Of a DNA stretch of 40,120 nt, positions 23,279 through 30,418 are shown in pieces. Made by a program: the position numbers and the translations under genes. The notes beneath the pieces were generated by a model, which saw only the letters and a program-made list of their open reading frames with translations, was not told the origin of the DNA and did no database searches. Source of the DNA: Gammaproteobacteria bacterium (GTDB taxonomy: Bacteria; Pseudomonadota; Gammaproteobacteria; Chromatiales; Chromatiaceae); assembly GCA_011389885.1 (NCBI GenBank), contig JAABTK010000039.1, positions 1-40,120 on the forward strand. The letters run 5' to 3'. Positions within the stretch are counted from its first letter, which is position 1. Each line of letters begins with the position of its first letter.

Positions 23279-23674
23279 ATGGGGTTGATTCACGCAGACA
23301 TCGCCATCAGCAATCCCCGCCAGCCCGAGCTGCAGGCTATGCAGATGCGGGCGTTGGTGCATACCGGGGCGATCACCCTGTGCGTGCCGGAGCATGTGGC
23401 GGTGCAGCTGGATCTCCAGGAGATGGAGAAGCGGGAGGTTACAACCGCGGATGGCAAGCACCTTGCAGTGCCCTATGGGGGGCCGATTCAACTGCGGTTT
23501 CAGAATCGCACCTGCTTCACCGGGGCCCTGCTGCTCGGTGACAGCGTATTGCTAGGTGCGGTGCCGATGGAGGATATGGACCTGGTGATCGAAACCCGAA
23601 TGCGGACCATCACGGTAAACCCCGAAGGCCCGAATATCCCCTCGGCCCTGGTGAAGAGCGCCGACGAAACATAA
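23279..23674 (+). CDS. Clan AA (retropepsin-like) aspartic protease family protein, catalytic Asp replaced by His
   Basis: This 131-residue protein resembles bacterial clan AA aspartic protease family proteins: MGLIHADIAISNPRQPEL, then the flap and active-site region MRALVHTGAITLCVPEHVA, and later LLGAVPMEDMDLVI. The family active site is D-T/S-G; here it reads H-T-G (CAT; GAT would be the Asp codon), one base away. It is therefore probably inactive as a protease or has a different role. No clear ribosome binding site precedes the ATG. It stands 15 bases before the ferritin-like gene. Confidence 0.75.
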   Translation: MGLIHADIAISNPRQPELQAMQMRALVHTGAITLCVPEHVAVQLDLQEMEKREVTTADGKHLAVPYGGPIQLRFQNRTCFTGALLLGDSVLLGAVPMEDMDLVIETRMRTITVNPEGPNIPSALVKSADET

Positions 23675-23688
23675 GAGGTGTGCAGAAC

Positions 23689-24192
23689 GTGAAACACGGC
23701 GAAGGCAATGGTTACCAACAGTTAAAGCGGAGCAAGACCCTGGAGGAGATCCTGGAGACCGCCATGGGTTTCGAGCGCACCGCACGGGACTATTACAGCG
23801 CCCTGGCCGAGCGCTCGAAGCAGCCGCTCAAGTCCCTGGCCGAGGAGTTGGCCGCGGAGGAGAGCCGGCATTACGAGCTGTTTCGCGAGCTGCGCAACCG
23901 CGACGACCTAAAAGACAAGGTGGGCGAGCTGGTGCAAATACCGGCCAACGACCACAAGTTCAGCGACTATGTGCAGTTGCCGGAGCCGGACGCCCACCCC
24001 GACGACCAGTCGGTGCTGCAATACGCCATGGGCCGCGAACAGGCGGCCATGGAGCAGTACGGCGCCCTGGCCGAAGAGGTGGAGCCGGGGCCGGTGCGCG
24101 ACCTCTTCGCCTGGCTGGCCAAGGAAGAGCTGGAACACAAGGGGGAGCTTGAGAAGCAGTATTACAAGCTGGTGTACTCGACCAATGTGTGA
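23689..24192 (+). CDS. Ferritin/rubrerythrin-family diiron protein
   Basis: The protein of about 167 residues is a four-helix bundle with paired carboxylate/histidine motifs: FERTARDYYSAL, EEESRHYELF, GREQAAMEQYGAL and EELEHKGELEKQYY. These can form a diiron site as in rubrerythrin-type peroxide reductases. There is no rubredoxin domain, so electrons would come from elsewhere. AAGAGG at 23673-23678 suits the GTG at 23689; a GTG at 23680 would be too close. A role in protecting the oxygen-sensitive iron-sulfur enzymes on both sides is plausible by position. Confidence 0.82.
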   Translation: MKHGEGNGYQQLKRSKTLEEILETAMGFERTARDYYSALAERSKQPLKSLAEELAAEESRHYELFRELRNRDDLKDKVGELVQIPANDHKFSDYVQLPEPDAHPDDQSVLQYAMGREQAAMEQYGALAEEVEPGPVRDLFAWLAKEELEHKGELEKQYYKLVYSTNV

Positions 24193-24209
24193 CCTAACGG
24201 AGGGGTGGT

Positions 24210-24761
24210 ATGCCGACCATTTCAATGTTCTACGGCATTATCATCCGCATGTACTTCGCGCCTGGGGAGCATCCGCCGCCGCACTTCCATGTCTACTACG
24301 CAGAGCATAAAGCTACCGTGAGCATTGCCGATTGCGAGATGCTGGAAGGGGATCTGCCGAAAAGGCAGAAGAAACCGGTATTGGCTTGGGCAGAGCTACA
24401 TCAGGAGGAGTTGATGGCTGATTGGGAGCTGGTCATGAATGGTGAACCGCCTTTTCGCATTCAGCCGCTCAATGATGGGGTAGGGGGCATGAGTCCAGCA
24501 GTCGTCAGCGTTGCCCCCAAAGGGGATTACGAACTGGAATTCGTCTTCGAAACCGGAGAACAAGGCGTGCTGGACATGAAGCCCTATTTGGGCTTCGGCG
24601 TCTTTCAAGCGCTCAAGGATCGGCAACGGTTCAACACGGTTCGGGTCGCATTCGACACCATCGAATGGCCGGGGGAAATCGACCTCGACCCGGCCTTTGT
24701 TTATGCAAAATGCAAGATCGAGCGTCTTGCCGAAACGGCTTCGGCGAGCGGCGGTCATTGA
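24210..24761 (+). CDS. DUF4160-DUF2442 fusion protein
   Basis: In this 183-residue protein, residues 1-85 are DUF4160 (MPTISMFYGIIIRMYF, EHPPPHFHVYYAEH) and about 95-175 are DUF2442 (YELEFVFETGEQGVLDMKPYLGFG, FDTIEWPGEIDLDP). GGAGGGG lies four bases before the ATG. It is a single-chain version of the two separate genes at 22643-23177, 1.3 kb upstream. The sequences differ enough that this looks like independent acquisition and not a recent duplication. Confidence 0.88.
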   Translation: MPTISMFYGIIIRMYFAPGEHPPPHFHVYYAEHKATVSIADCEMLEGDLPKRQKKPVLAWAELHQEELMADWELVMNGEPPFRIQPLNDGVGGMSPAVVSVAPKGDYELEFVFETGEQGVLDMKPYLGFGVFQALKDRQRFNTVRVAFDTIEWPGEIDLDPAFVYAKCKIERLAETASASGGH

Positions 24762-24796
24762 CAGTTTCACTCGATAACAACACAAGGACCTTCGGA

Positions 24797-25375
24797 ATGA
24801 TGATGAACGTCCGTATTCACGGCCGGGGCGGGCAGGGCAATGTGGTGGCGGCCTATCTGCTCGCCGCCGCGGCCATTGAGCAGGGCCTCTATGGCCAGGC
24901 CTTCCCCGCCTTCGGGGCCGAGCGCCGCGGGGCGCCCGTAGTGGCCTTCGTACGCCTGTCCAAACAGCCGGTGCGCCGGCGCGATCAGGTGCGCAGCCCG
25001 GATTTCCTGATCATTCAGGACGAGGCCCTGAGCCATGTGCCCGGGGTGCTGGAGGGGCTGGCCCCCAGCGGGCGGGTGCTGATCAACTCCTCGCGGGACA
25101 GCGAAACCGTGTCGCAGGAGTACGGCATGCCCATGACCTCGCTGCCCGCCACCCGGCTGGCCAAGGAGCACCTGGGCCGACCGGTGCCGAACACCGCGCT
25201 GCTGGCGGCCTTTCTGACCCTGACTGGCACCTTCCCGGTGGAGGCGCTGATTAAGGCCCTGGGGGATCGCTTCACCGGCAAGGTGCTGGAAAAGAACACC
25301 AATTTGATTAATGCGGCGGCGGCTCAGGTCGAGGCCGGAAGCTGGAAGGAGCAGTTGCATGCGGCAAGCGCTTGA
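24797..25375 (+). CDS. porG: 2-oxoacid:acceptor oxidoreductase, gamma subunit
   Basis: This 192-residue protein shows the PorG/KorC fold: VRIHGRGGQGNVVAAYLLAAAA at the N terminus and FPAFGAERRGAPVVAFVRLS (about 37-56). The gamma subunit contributes to CoA binding and complex assembly. Three consecutive Met codons (24797, 24800, 24803) can start it; AAGGA at 24784-24788 favours the first. It overlaps porA by 17 bases. Sequence alone does not fix the substrate. Confidence 0.9.
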   Translation: MMMNVRIHGRGGQGNVVAAYLLAAAAIEQGLYGQAFPAFGAERRGAPVVAFVRLSKQPVRRRDQVRSPDFLIIQDEALSHVPGVLEGLAPSGRVLINSSRDSETVSQEYGMPMTSLPATRLAKEHLGRPVPNTALLAAFLTLTGTFPVEALIKALGDRFTGKVLEKNTNLINAAAAQVEAGSWKEQLHAASA

Positions 25376-26525
25376 AGGTTCCCAGGCCCTGGCCCGGGCG
25401 GTGGCCCTGTGCCGCCCCCAGGTGGTGTCGGCCTATCCCATCACCCCGCAGACCCACATCGTGGAGAACATCTCCAAGCTGGTGGCGGACGGCGAGCTGA
25501 AATGCGAGTTCGTCAGCGTGGAGTCCGAGTTCTCCGCCGCCTCGGTGGCCCTCGGTGCGGCCATGGCGGGCTCACGGGCCTACACCGCCTCGGCCTCCCA
25601 GGGCATCCTGCTGATGGCCGAGGTGTTGTACAACATCGCCGGCTCACGGGTGCCCATGGTGCTGACCTGCGCCAACCGTGCGGTGTCTGCGCCGTTGTCG
25701 ATTTGGAACGACCAGCAGGACTCCATGGCGGTGCGCGACGCCGGCTGGATTCAACTCTACTGCGCGGATAACCAAGAGGCCATCGACACCACCATTCAGG
25801 CCTACCGCATCGCCGAGCGTTGCGAGGTGCCGGTGATGGTCTGCGTGGACGGTTTCACCCTCACGCACACCATGGAATCTTTGGAGCTTCCGGAGCAGGC
25901 CCAGGTGGACGGCTTTCTGCCGCCCTACAAGTTCTCTCGCACCCTGGATCCGGCCAGGCCGCTGAGCAGCGGCGCCCTGGTGTCGCCGGACTACTTCCCC
26001 GAGGCCCGTCACTCCCATCACCGGGCGTTGGAAAAGGCCATTGAGGAAATCGAGGCGGCGGATAACGACTGGGGCGAGGTCTCGGGCCGCAGCTACGGCG
26101 GTCTGCTGGCGGTGGAGGGGCCGGAAGACGCCCCCATCGGCGTGCTGACCCTGGGCTCGGTGTTCGGCACCCTGGCCACCGCGAGGGAAGACGAGGACCA
26201 CAACGTGCGTCTGATCCGCCTGCGCTCCTTCCGGCCCTTCCCCTTCGACCGCCTGCGCGAGGTCTGCGAGGGGCTCGAAAAGCTGGTGGTGCTGGAGCGC
26301 GCCCTGTCCCCCGGGGCCGGCGGCATCGTGGGCAACGAGGTCCGCGCCGCCCTAAGCGAAATGGACAGCCCGCCGGCGGTGTACAGCTATGCGGTGGGCC
26401 TGGGCGGGCGCGATGTGCCCCTATCCACCTTGCACCAAGCGCTGGAACGGGTGCAAGACCGCCCCGCAGAGCGCTTCGCGGTATTCGATGTGGAACTGGA
26501 TAAGCTGCCCGAAGAAGACCGATAG
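25359..26525 (+). CDS. porA: Pyruvate-type 2-oxoacid:ferredoxin oxidoreductase, alpha subunit
   Basis: The 388-residue protein has the PorA features SAYPITPQTHIVENIS (substrate/TPP region), SVESEFSAASVALGAAMAG, TASASQGILLM and NRAVSAPLSIWNDQQDS. The last closely matches pyruvate oxidoreductases, not 2-oxoglutarate enzymes. PadG-type phenylglyoxylate subunits belong to the same branch, so the substrate is not settled. GGAAGGA precedes the ATG at 25359, which overlaps porG. The frame continues upstream of this ATG but does not match the family there. Confidence 0.92.
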   Translation: MRQALEGSQALARAVALCRPQVVSAYPITPQTHIVENISKLVADGELKCEFVSVESEFSAASVALGAAMAGSRAYTASASQGILLMAEVLYNIAGSRVPMVLTCANRAVSAPLSIWNDQQDSMAVRDAGWIQLYCADNQEAIDTTIQAYRIAERCEVPVMVCVDGFTLTHTMESLELPEQAQVDGFLPPYKFSRTLDPARPLSSGALVSPDYFPEARHSHHRALEKAIEEIEAADNDWGEVSGRSYGGLLAVEGPEDAPIGVLTLGSVFGTLATAREDEDHNVRLIRLRSFRPFPFDRLREVCEGLEKLVVLERALSPGAGGIVGNEVRAALSEMDSPPAVYSYAVGLGGRDVPLSTLHQALERVQDRPAERFAVFDVELDKLPEEDR

Positions 26526-26548
26526 GCCGAAATGGCACGAGACCTGTC

Positions 26549-26742
26549 ATGCCGCCAAAGGTGCGAGGGTTGGTGCGAATGCTGGAGCGCAAGGGATTTA
26601 TCGACCACGGGGGGGGAGGCGGCCAGCGGAATTTGAAGCACCCTGGCGGCGCCCGGGTTACGCCCCGGCAAACCTTGGGGACGATGCGAAGCTCTATCCG
26701 ATACGGGCAGTGGAGAAGCGACTCCAACAGGTGAAGCCATGA
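26549..26742 (+). pseudogene. hicA: Frameshifted HicA toxin remnant
   Basis: The frame from ATG 26549 reads as HicA (PPKVRGLVRMLERKGFIDHG, then RNLKHPGGARVT). It then loses homology, while the expected ending LGDDAKLYPIRAVEKRLQQ appears in another frame from about 26670 to 26742. A missing single base near 26655-26672 would rejoin them. The stop of the second frame overlaps the HicB ATG (ATGA), as in intact hicAB pairs, so the break is recent or a sequencing error. HicA is normally an mRNA-cleaving toxin with a catalytic His; here the region after GG reads GGGQ and not the usual GSH. Confidence 0.75.
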
Positions 26743-26981
26743 GCCCCTCTGCCCAGTACATCAAGATCGTGGAGTGGTCGGACGAGGACGGTTGCTTCGT
26801 CGGCCGTTGTCCCGGGCTGATCGGGCCTTGCTGTCATGGGGACGACGAAGCCGAGGCGTATCGGGAGCTTTGCACCATCGTCGAGGAATGGATCGAACGG
26901 CTGCAACAGGAGCGCAAGCCGTTGCCGCCGCCCACCGCGGGCAAAGGCTTGGCGACGGCCCTGGAGAGCATCCAAGCATAG
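26739..26981 (+). CDS. hicB: HicB-family antitoxin
   Basis: This 80-residue protein has the HicB partially degraded RNase-H-like fold: IKIVEWSDEDGCFVGRCPGLIG, CHGDDEAEAYRELCTIVEEWIE. HicB neutralises HicA. Here the partner is frameshifted, leaving an orphan antitoxin. No separate DNA-binding domain is visible after the fold. The pair is wedged between porA and porB. Confidence 0.85.
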   Translation: MSPSAQYIKIVEWSDEDGCFVGRCPGLIGPCCHGDDEAEAYRELCTIVEEWIERLQQERKPLPPPTAGKGLATALESIQA

Positions 26982-27025
26982 GGCTATTGGCGGGGATGCT
27001 TATCTCTGCTTGGAACGGAATTTGG

Positions 27026-27044
27026 GATGCCCTCGAAGGGCATC
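27026..27044 (+). other. Hairpin upstream of porB
   Basis: GATGCCCT (27026-27033) and AGGGCATC (27037-27044) form an 8-bp stem with a three-base loop in the 92-base gap between hicB and porB. It may be an mRNA processing or attenuation element; no T-run follows. Confidence 0.45.
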
Positions 27045-27073
27045 GAATATCTACGACTCGGTATAGAGACGTT

Positions 27074-28072
27074 ATGAATAACGAAACGACGAAAACGGTT
27101 TCCATCGAGGAGCTGCGGCGCAAGCAACCGCGCTTCCAGGGTATCACCTCCGGCCATCGCGCCTGCCTCGGCTGCGGCGAGGCCCTGGCTGCGCGGCTGG
27201 TCACCGAGGCCGCCGGCCCGGACGTGATGATCGCCAACGCCACCGGCTGCCTGGAGATCTTCACCACGCCCTGGCCCGAGTCCTCCTGGCGGGTGCCCTG
27301 GATGCACTCCCTGTTCGAGAACGCCGGGGCCATCGCCGCCGGCATGGAATCCGCCATGAAGGCCCAGGGCAAGACCACCAAGGTGCTGTCCTTCGCCGGC
27401 GACGGCGGCACCTTCGACATCGGCTTTCAGGCCCTGTCGGGGATGATGGAGCGTGGGCATAACGTGCTCTACGTCTGCTACGACAACGAGGCCTACATGA
27501 ACACCGGCATTCAGCGCTCCAGCTCCACGCCGCATGCGGCGCGCACCACCACCTCGCCGCCGGGGCGGGAACGCATGGGCAAGCGCCACTTAAAGAAGGA
27601 CATCGTGTCCATCGTGGCCGCCCATCACATCCCCTATGCGGCGACCACTTCGGTGGCCTATCCGGTGGACCTGCGCAGGAAGGTGCGGCGCGCGATGGAG
27701 ATCGAGGGGCCGACCTTTATTCAAATCCACTCGCCCTGTCCGCTCGGCTGGGGCCACGACGGCGCCGAGACCCTGGATGTGGCGCGCATGGCAGTGGAGT
27801 GCGGCCTGTATCCGGTGATCGAACTGGAGCGCGGCAAGCTCACCGGGCTGTTGCCTATTCGCGAGCCGCGGCCGGTGAGCGACTACCTCAAGGTCCAGCA
27901 GCGCTTTCGGCACCTGTTCCAAGACCACCACAAGGCTCGTGAAGAGCTGGAGCACCTACAGGCCCTGGCCGATTACAATATCGAGACCTTCCAATTGAGC
28001 GGCCACGGGGCCGACGACCAGGACACCAGCGGTCTCAACGAGGCGCGCCGCGGCGGCGTCCGTTCGGCCTGA
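27074..28072 (+). CDS. porB: Pyruvate-type 2-oxoacid:ferredoxin oxidoreductase, beta subunit
   Basis: The 332-residue protein has cysteines C31, C34, C59 and C222 (CLGCGEAL, NATGCLEIF, HSPCPLGWG) placed to bind a 4Fe-4S cluster. Its TPP/Mg motif GDGGTFDIGFQ (109-119) is followed by YDNEAYMNTGIQRS. This arrangement, with WPESSWRVPW, is typical of PorB-type subunits. The ATG at 27074 starts the family homology; the same frame is open for 100 codons upstream but there overlaps hicB. It is followed 16 bases later by the flavoprotein gene. Confidence 0.92.
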   Translation: MNNETTKTVSIEELRRKQPRFQGITSGHRACLGCGEALAARLVTEAAGPDVMIANATGCLEIFTTPWPESSWRVPWMHSLFENAGAIAAGMESAMKAQGKTTKVLSFAGDGGTFDIGFQALSGMMERGHNVLYVCYDNEAYMNTGIQRSSSTPHAARTTTSPPGRERMGKRHLKKDIVSIVAAHHIPYAATTSVAYPVDLRRKVRRAMEIEGPTFIQIHSPCPLGWGHDGAETLDVARMAVECGLYPVIELERGKLTGLLPIREPRPVSDYLKVQQRFRHLFQDHHKAREELEHLQALADYNIETFQLSGHGADDQDTSGLNEARRGGVRSA

Positions 28073-28088
28073 TCAGGAGGCAGCAGAG

Positions 28089-29777
28089 ATGAAGTATCCA
28101 CGCGGCGGCTACGCACTCCCCGGCACCACCCTCGCCTTCAAAACGGGCACTTGGCGGGTGCAAAAGCCTGTGCACTACCACTATGCGGCCCCCTGCCACC
28201 ACGCCTGCCCGGCGGGCGAAGACGCCCAGGCCTATTTGGCGCGGGTGGAGGAGGGCGACTTCCGAGCGGCCTGGGAAACCATCGTGCAGGCCAACCCCAT
28301 GCCCTGCGTCACCGGCCGGGTCTGTTTGCACCCGTGCGAGCACGCCTGCAACCGGGGCCAATTCGATGAATCGATCGCGATCCACAGCGTGGAGCGCTAT
28401 CTAGGCGACATGGCGGTCAAGGAGGGCTGGGCCTATCCGGTGCAACCCGTGCCCGCCAATGCGCCGCGGGTTGCGGTGATCGGCGCCGGCCCGGCGGGCA
28501 TGTCCAACGCCTATCACCTCATCCGCGCGGGCTATAACGTCACCCTATTCGACGCCTTCCCGCTGGCCGGCGGCACCCTGCGCACCGGCATCCCCAATTA
28601 TCGGCTGCCGGACGAGGCGCTGGACGCCGAATTGGATCGCATCTTTGCGCTGGGCATCGAATTCAAGCCCCACCACCAGCTCGGTCGCGAGATCAGCCTA
28701 AGCGAACTCAAGGAGCAGTATGCGGCGGTGTTTCTGGCCCCCGGCGCCATGCAGGGACGCAATTGGAGCGTGGGCGACGTGGTGCCCCAGGACCTGCATC
28801 AGGGCCTGGACCTGATTAAGCAATGGATGACCGTGGGCGAGGTGCCGAGCTTCCAGAGCGCGGCGGTGGTCGGCGGCGGCAACACCGCCATCGACGTGGC
28901 CCGCATCCTCAAGCGCTCCGGCACCCCCGAGGTGCATATCATCACCCATAACGGCCTGCCCGGGCCGAATGCGATTCCGGGCGACGTTATGCGCGCCATC
29001 CCGCGTGAGGTGGAGCACGCCCAGCAAGAGGGCGTGCAGATCCACGAGCACCGCGGCATCCGCCGCCTGATCCTGCGCGGCGGCCGGGTGACCGGGGTAG
29101 AGATGGTCCACATGAAGAAGATGCCGGACGAGACCGGCCGCCTGCGCCGTGTGGCCTTCGAGGGCACCGAGACCGTGCTGCATGTCGATCAAGTGATCCC
29201 CGCCATCGGCCAGGTAGTCGAGGGCGAGGGCATGGAGAGGCTGCTCGGCCAAGCCGATTGGCTGCCGGTGGACGACCTGTTTAAGGTCCCGGGGCAGGAA
29301 AACGTGTGGTCCGGCGGCGATGCATGCAGCACTGGGCAAGGCACCGTGGCGGGGGCCATCGGCGACGGTCGTCGCGCCGCCGAAGACATGGTCGCTTGGC
29401 TGCGCGGCTGGGAGCGCCCGGAGCTGGGCGAGCGCCGCATCGTCGAATACGCGCAGCTCAATCTCACCTACTTCAACCCCAAGGAACGGGCCCACGAGCC
29501 GATCTTGCCGGTGGCGGAGCGCACCGGCGCGCGGGAGGTGGTGTCAGGGCTGGAACGCAATCAGGTGATGCAGGAATCCCATCGCTGCTTCTCGTGCGGC
29601 AATTGCATGTCCTGCGACAACTGCTGGACCCTATGCCCCGACTCGGCAGTCCTGAAAAACCCCGATGCCGCGCGCGAAATCGACCGCTATGTGTTCGATT
29701 ACGACTACTGCAAGGGCTGCGGTCTCTGCGCCGCCGAGTGCCCGGTGGGCTTTATCGATATGGTGGAGGATAATTGA
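28089..29777 (+). CDS. GltD-type NAD(P)-flavoprotein with C-terminal ferredoxin domain (oxidoreductase electron-transfer subunit)
   Basis: This 562-residue protein begins with a GltD-like iron-sulfur domain (cysteines in APCHHACPAG and CVTGRVCLHPCEHACN). An FAD fold follows (GAGPAGMSNAYHLI, LAGGTLRTGIPNYRLPDEAL), then a second Rossmann motif GGGNTAIDVAR. The C terminus (about 495-562) has two clusters, CFSCGNCMSCDNCWTLC and YCKGCGLCAAECP, as in PorD. It combines PorD and NAD(P) oxidoreductase in one chain. The comparable case I know is the NAD-linked PadEFGHI phenylglyoxylate enzyme. AGGAGG lies 8 bases before the ATG, directly after porB. It would let the 2-oxoacid enzyme reduce NAD(P) as well as ferredoxin. 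Confidence 0.9.
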   Translation: MKYPRGGYALPGTTLAFKTGTWRVQKPVHYHYAAPCHHACPAGEDAQAYLARVEEGDFRAAWETIVQANPMPCVTGRVCLHPCEHACNRGQFDESIAIHSVERYLGDMAVKEGWAYPVQPVPANAPRVAVIGAGPAGMSNAYHLIRAGYNVTLFDAFPLAGGTLRTGIPNYRLPDEALDAELDRIFALGIEFKPHHQLGREISLSELKEQYAAVFLAPGAMQGRNWSVGDVVPQDLHQGLDLIKQWMTVGEVPSFQSAAVVGGGNTAIDVARILKRSGTPEVHIITHNGLPGPNAIPGDVMRAIPREVEHAQQEGVQIHEHRGIRRLILRGGRVTGVEMVHMKKMPDETGRLRRVAFEGTETVLHVDQVIPAIGQVVEGEGMERLLGQADWLPVDDLFKVPGQENVWSGGDACSTGQGTVAGAIGDGRRAAEDMVAWLRGWERPELGERRIVEYAQLNLTYFNPKERAHEPILPVAERTGAREVVSGLERNQVMQESHRCFSCGNCMSCDNCWTLCPDSAVLKNPDAAREIDRYVFDYDYCKGCGLCAAECPVGFIDMVEDN

Positions 29778-29818
29778 TTCGCCGCCAGCCCCCGCCCTGA
29801 ACTGCTGGAGGCGGCGGT

Positions 29819-29881
29819 GATGGGCACGGCGCCGCTGGATCGCGACCAAGGCCAACGATCAGGGGAGCGCCTTTGCCCATC
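29819..29881 (+). repeat. 63-bp element with terminal inverted repeats (copy 1)
   Basis: The ends are GATGGGCACGGCGC and GCGCCTTTGCCCATC, imperfect complements of each other. Two more copies occur at 39381-39443 (opposite orientation) and 39456-39517. Similar length, shared ends and changing interior indicate a dispersed palindromic element family. Confidence 0.75.
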
Positions 29882-29897
29882 CGCGCTCGCGCAGAGG

Positions 29898-29943
29898 CAC
29901 GGAGAACACGGAGAAATCCATCTGTGACCTCCGTGTCTCCGTG
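29898..29943. repeat. CACGGAG inverted repeat
   Basis: CACGGAGAACACGGAG (29898-29913) pairs with CTCCGTGTCTCCGTG (29929-29943) apart from one bulged A, giving a 15-bp stem. It lies about 120 bases after the flavoprotein stop and could stop or protect transcripts, although no T-run follows. Confidence 0.65.
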
Positions 29944-30010
29944 AGGAAACCTCATGATCACTTTAACGTAGCTGTGCTAGTCCGCCTGCGCACAACAAAC
30001 GGCAACCACC

Positions 30011-30202
30011 GTGGGAGCGGATTGCATCCGCGATGGCGGCCCGTGGGAGCGGATTGCATCCGCGATGGCCGCCTGTGGGAGCGGATTGCATCCGCGATGG
30101 CGGCCCGTGGGAGCGGATTGCATCCGCGATGGCCGCCTGTGGGAGCGGATTGCATCCGCGATGGCGGCCCGTGGGAGCGGATTGCATCCGCGATGGTCGC
30201 CT
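30011..30202 (+). repeat. Six-copy REP array, 32-bp period
   Basis: GTGGGAGCGG begins at 30011, 30043, 30075, 30107, 30139 and 30171, exactly every 32 bases. Each unit holds the stem GCGGAT-TGC-ATCCGC. The 7-base spacer core alternates GGCGGCC, GGCCGCC, GGCGGCC, GGCCGCC, GGCGGCC; the two forms are reverse complements, so neighbouring spacers can pair around a REP hairpin. The GTGGGAGC head resembles Pseudomonas-type REP elements. No unique spacers exist, so it is not a CRISPR array. Confidence 0.9.
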
Positions 30203-30244
30203 CTGCTCCGGCGCCAACCCCCGGGACAAGCCGCTCACGCGGCT

Positions 30245-30269
30245 GATCGCGGTTGCAAACCGCTCCCAC
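30245..30269 (-). repeat. Inverted REP copy with compensatory stem change
   Basis: On the minus strand this 25-base unit matches the array units except at positions 11 (A to T), 17 (T to A) and 25. Positions 11 and 17 pair with each other in the stem, so the double change preserves pairing. With the array it forms a large inverted arrangement. Confidence 0.8.
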
Positions 30270-30418
30270 AAGAGATGGGTCGATTGATTCATTGTTTCCG
30301 ATACTTCGGCGCGGCTGTGCCCGTGCGCTATGTAACGGCTGCCGCAACGCCGTCGGCGGGCGCAGGGAGCGGAGATCAAACACCCGGAACGCGAGCGCGC
30401 CTGAACCTGCCTAGCCAG

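Larger units (their letters stand above)
29778..30418. other. Repeat-rich gene-free region between two convergent gene blocks
   Basis: No credible gene. It holds a 63-bp element with inverted ends (29819-29881), an inverted repeat of CACGGAG units (29898-29943), a six-copy REP array (30011-30202) and an inverted REP copy (30245-30269). It separates the rightward por block from the leftward gene block, so it is where both transcripts would end. From 30270 to 30418 I see nothing. Confidence 0.75.

Noticed and set aside
30011-30202. CRISPR array
   Set aside because: The 32-bp period is tandem repetition of a REP hairpin with two alternating 7-base spacers. There are no unique spacers and no cas genes.
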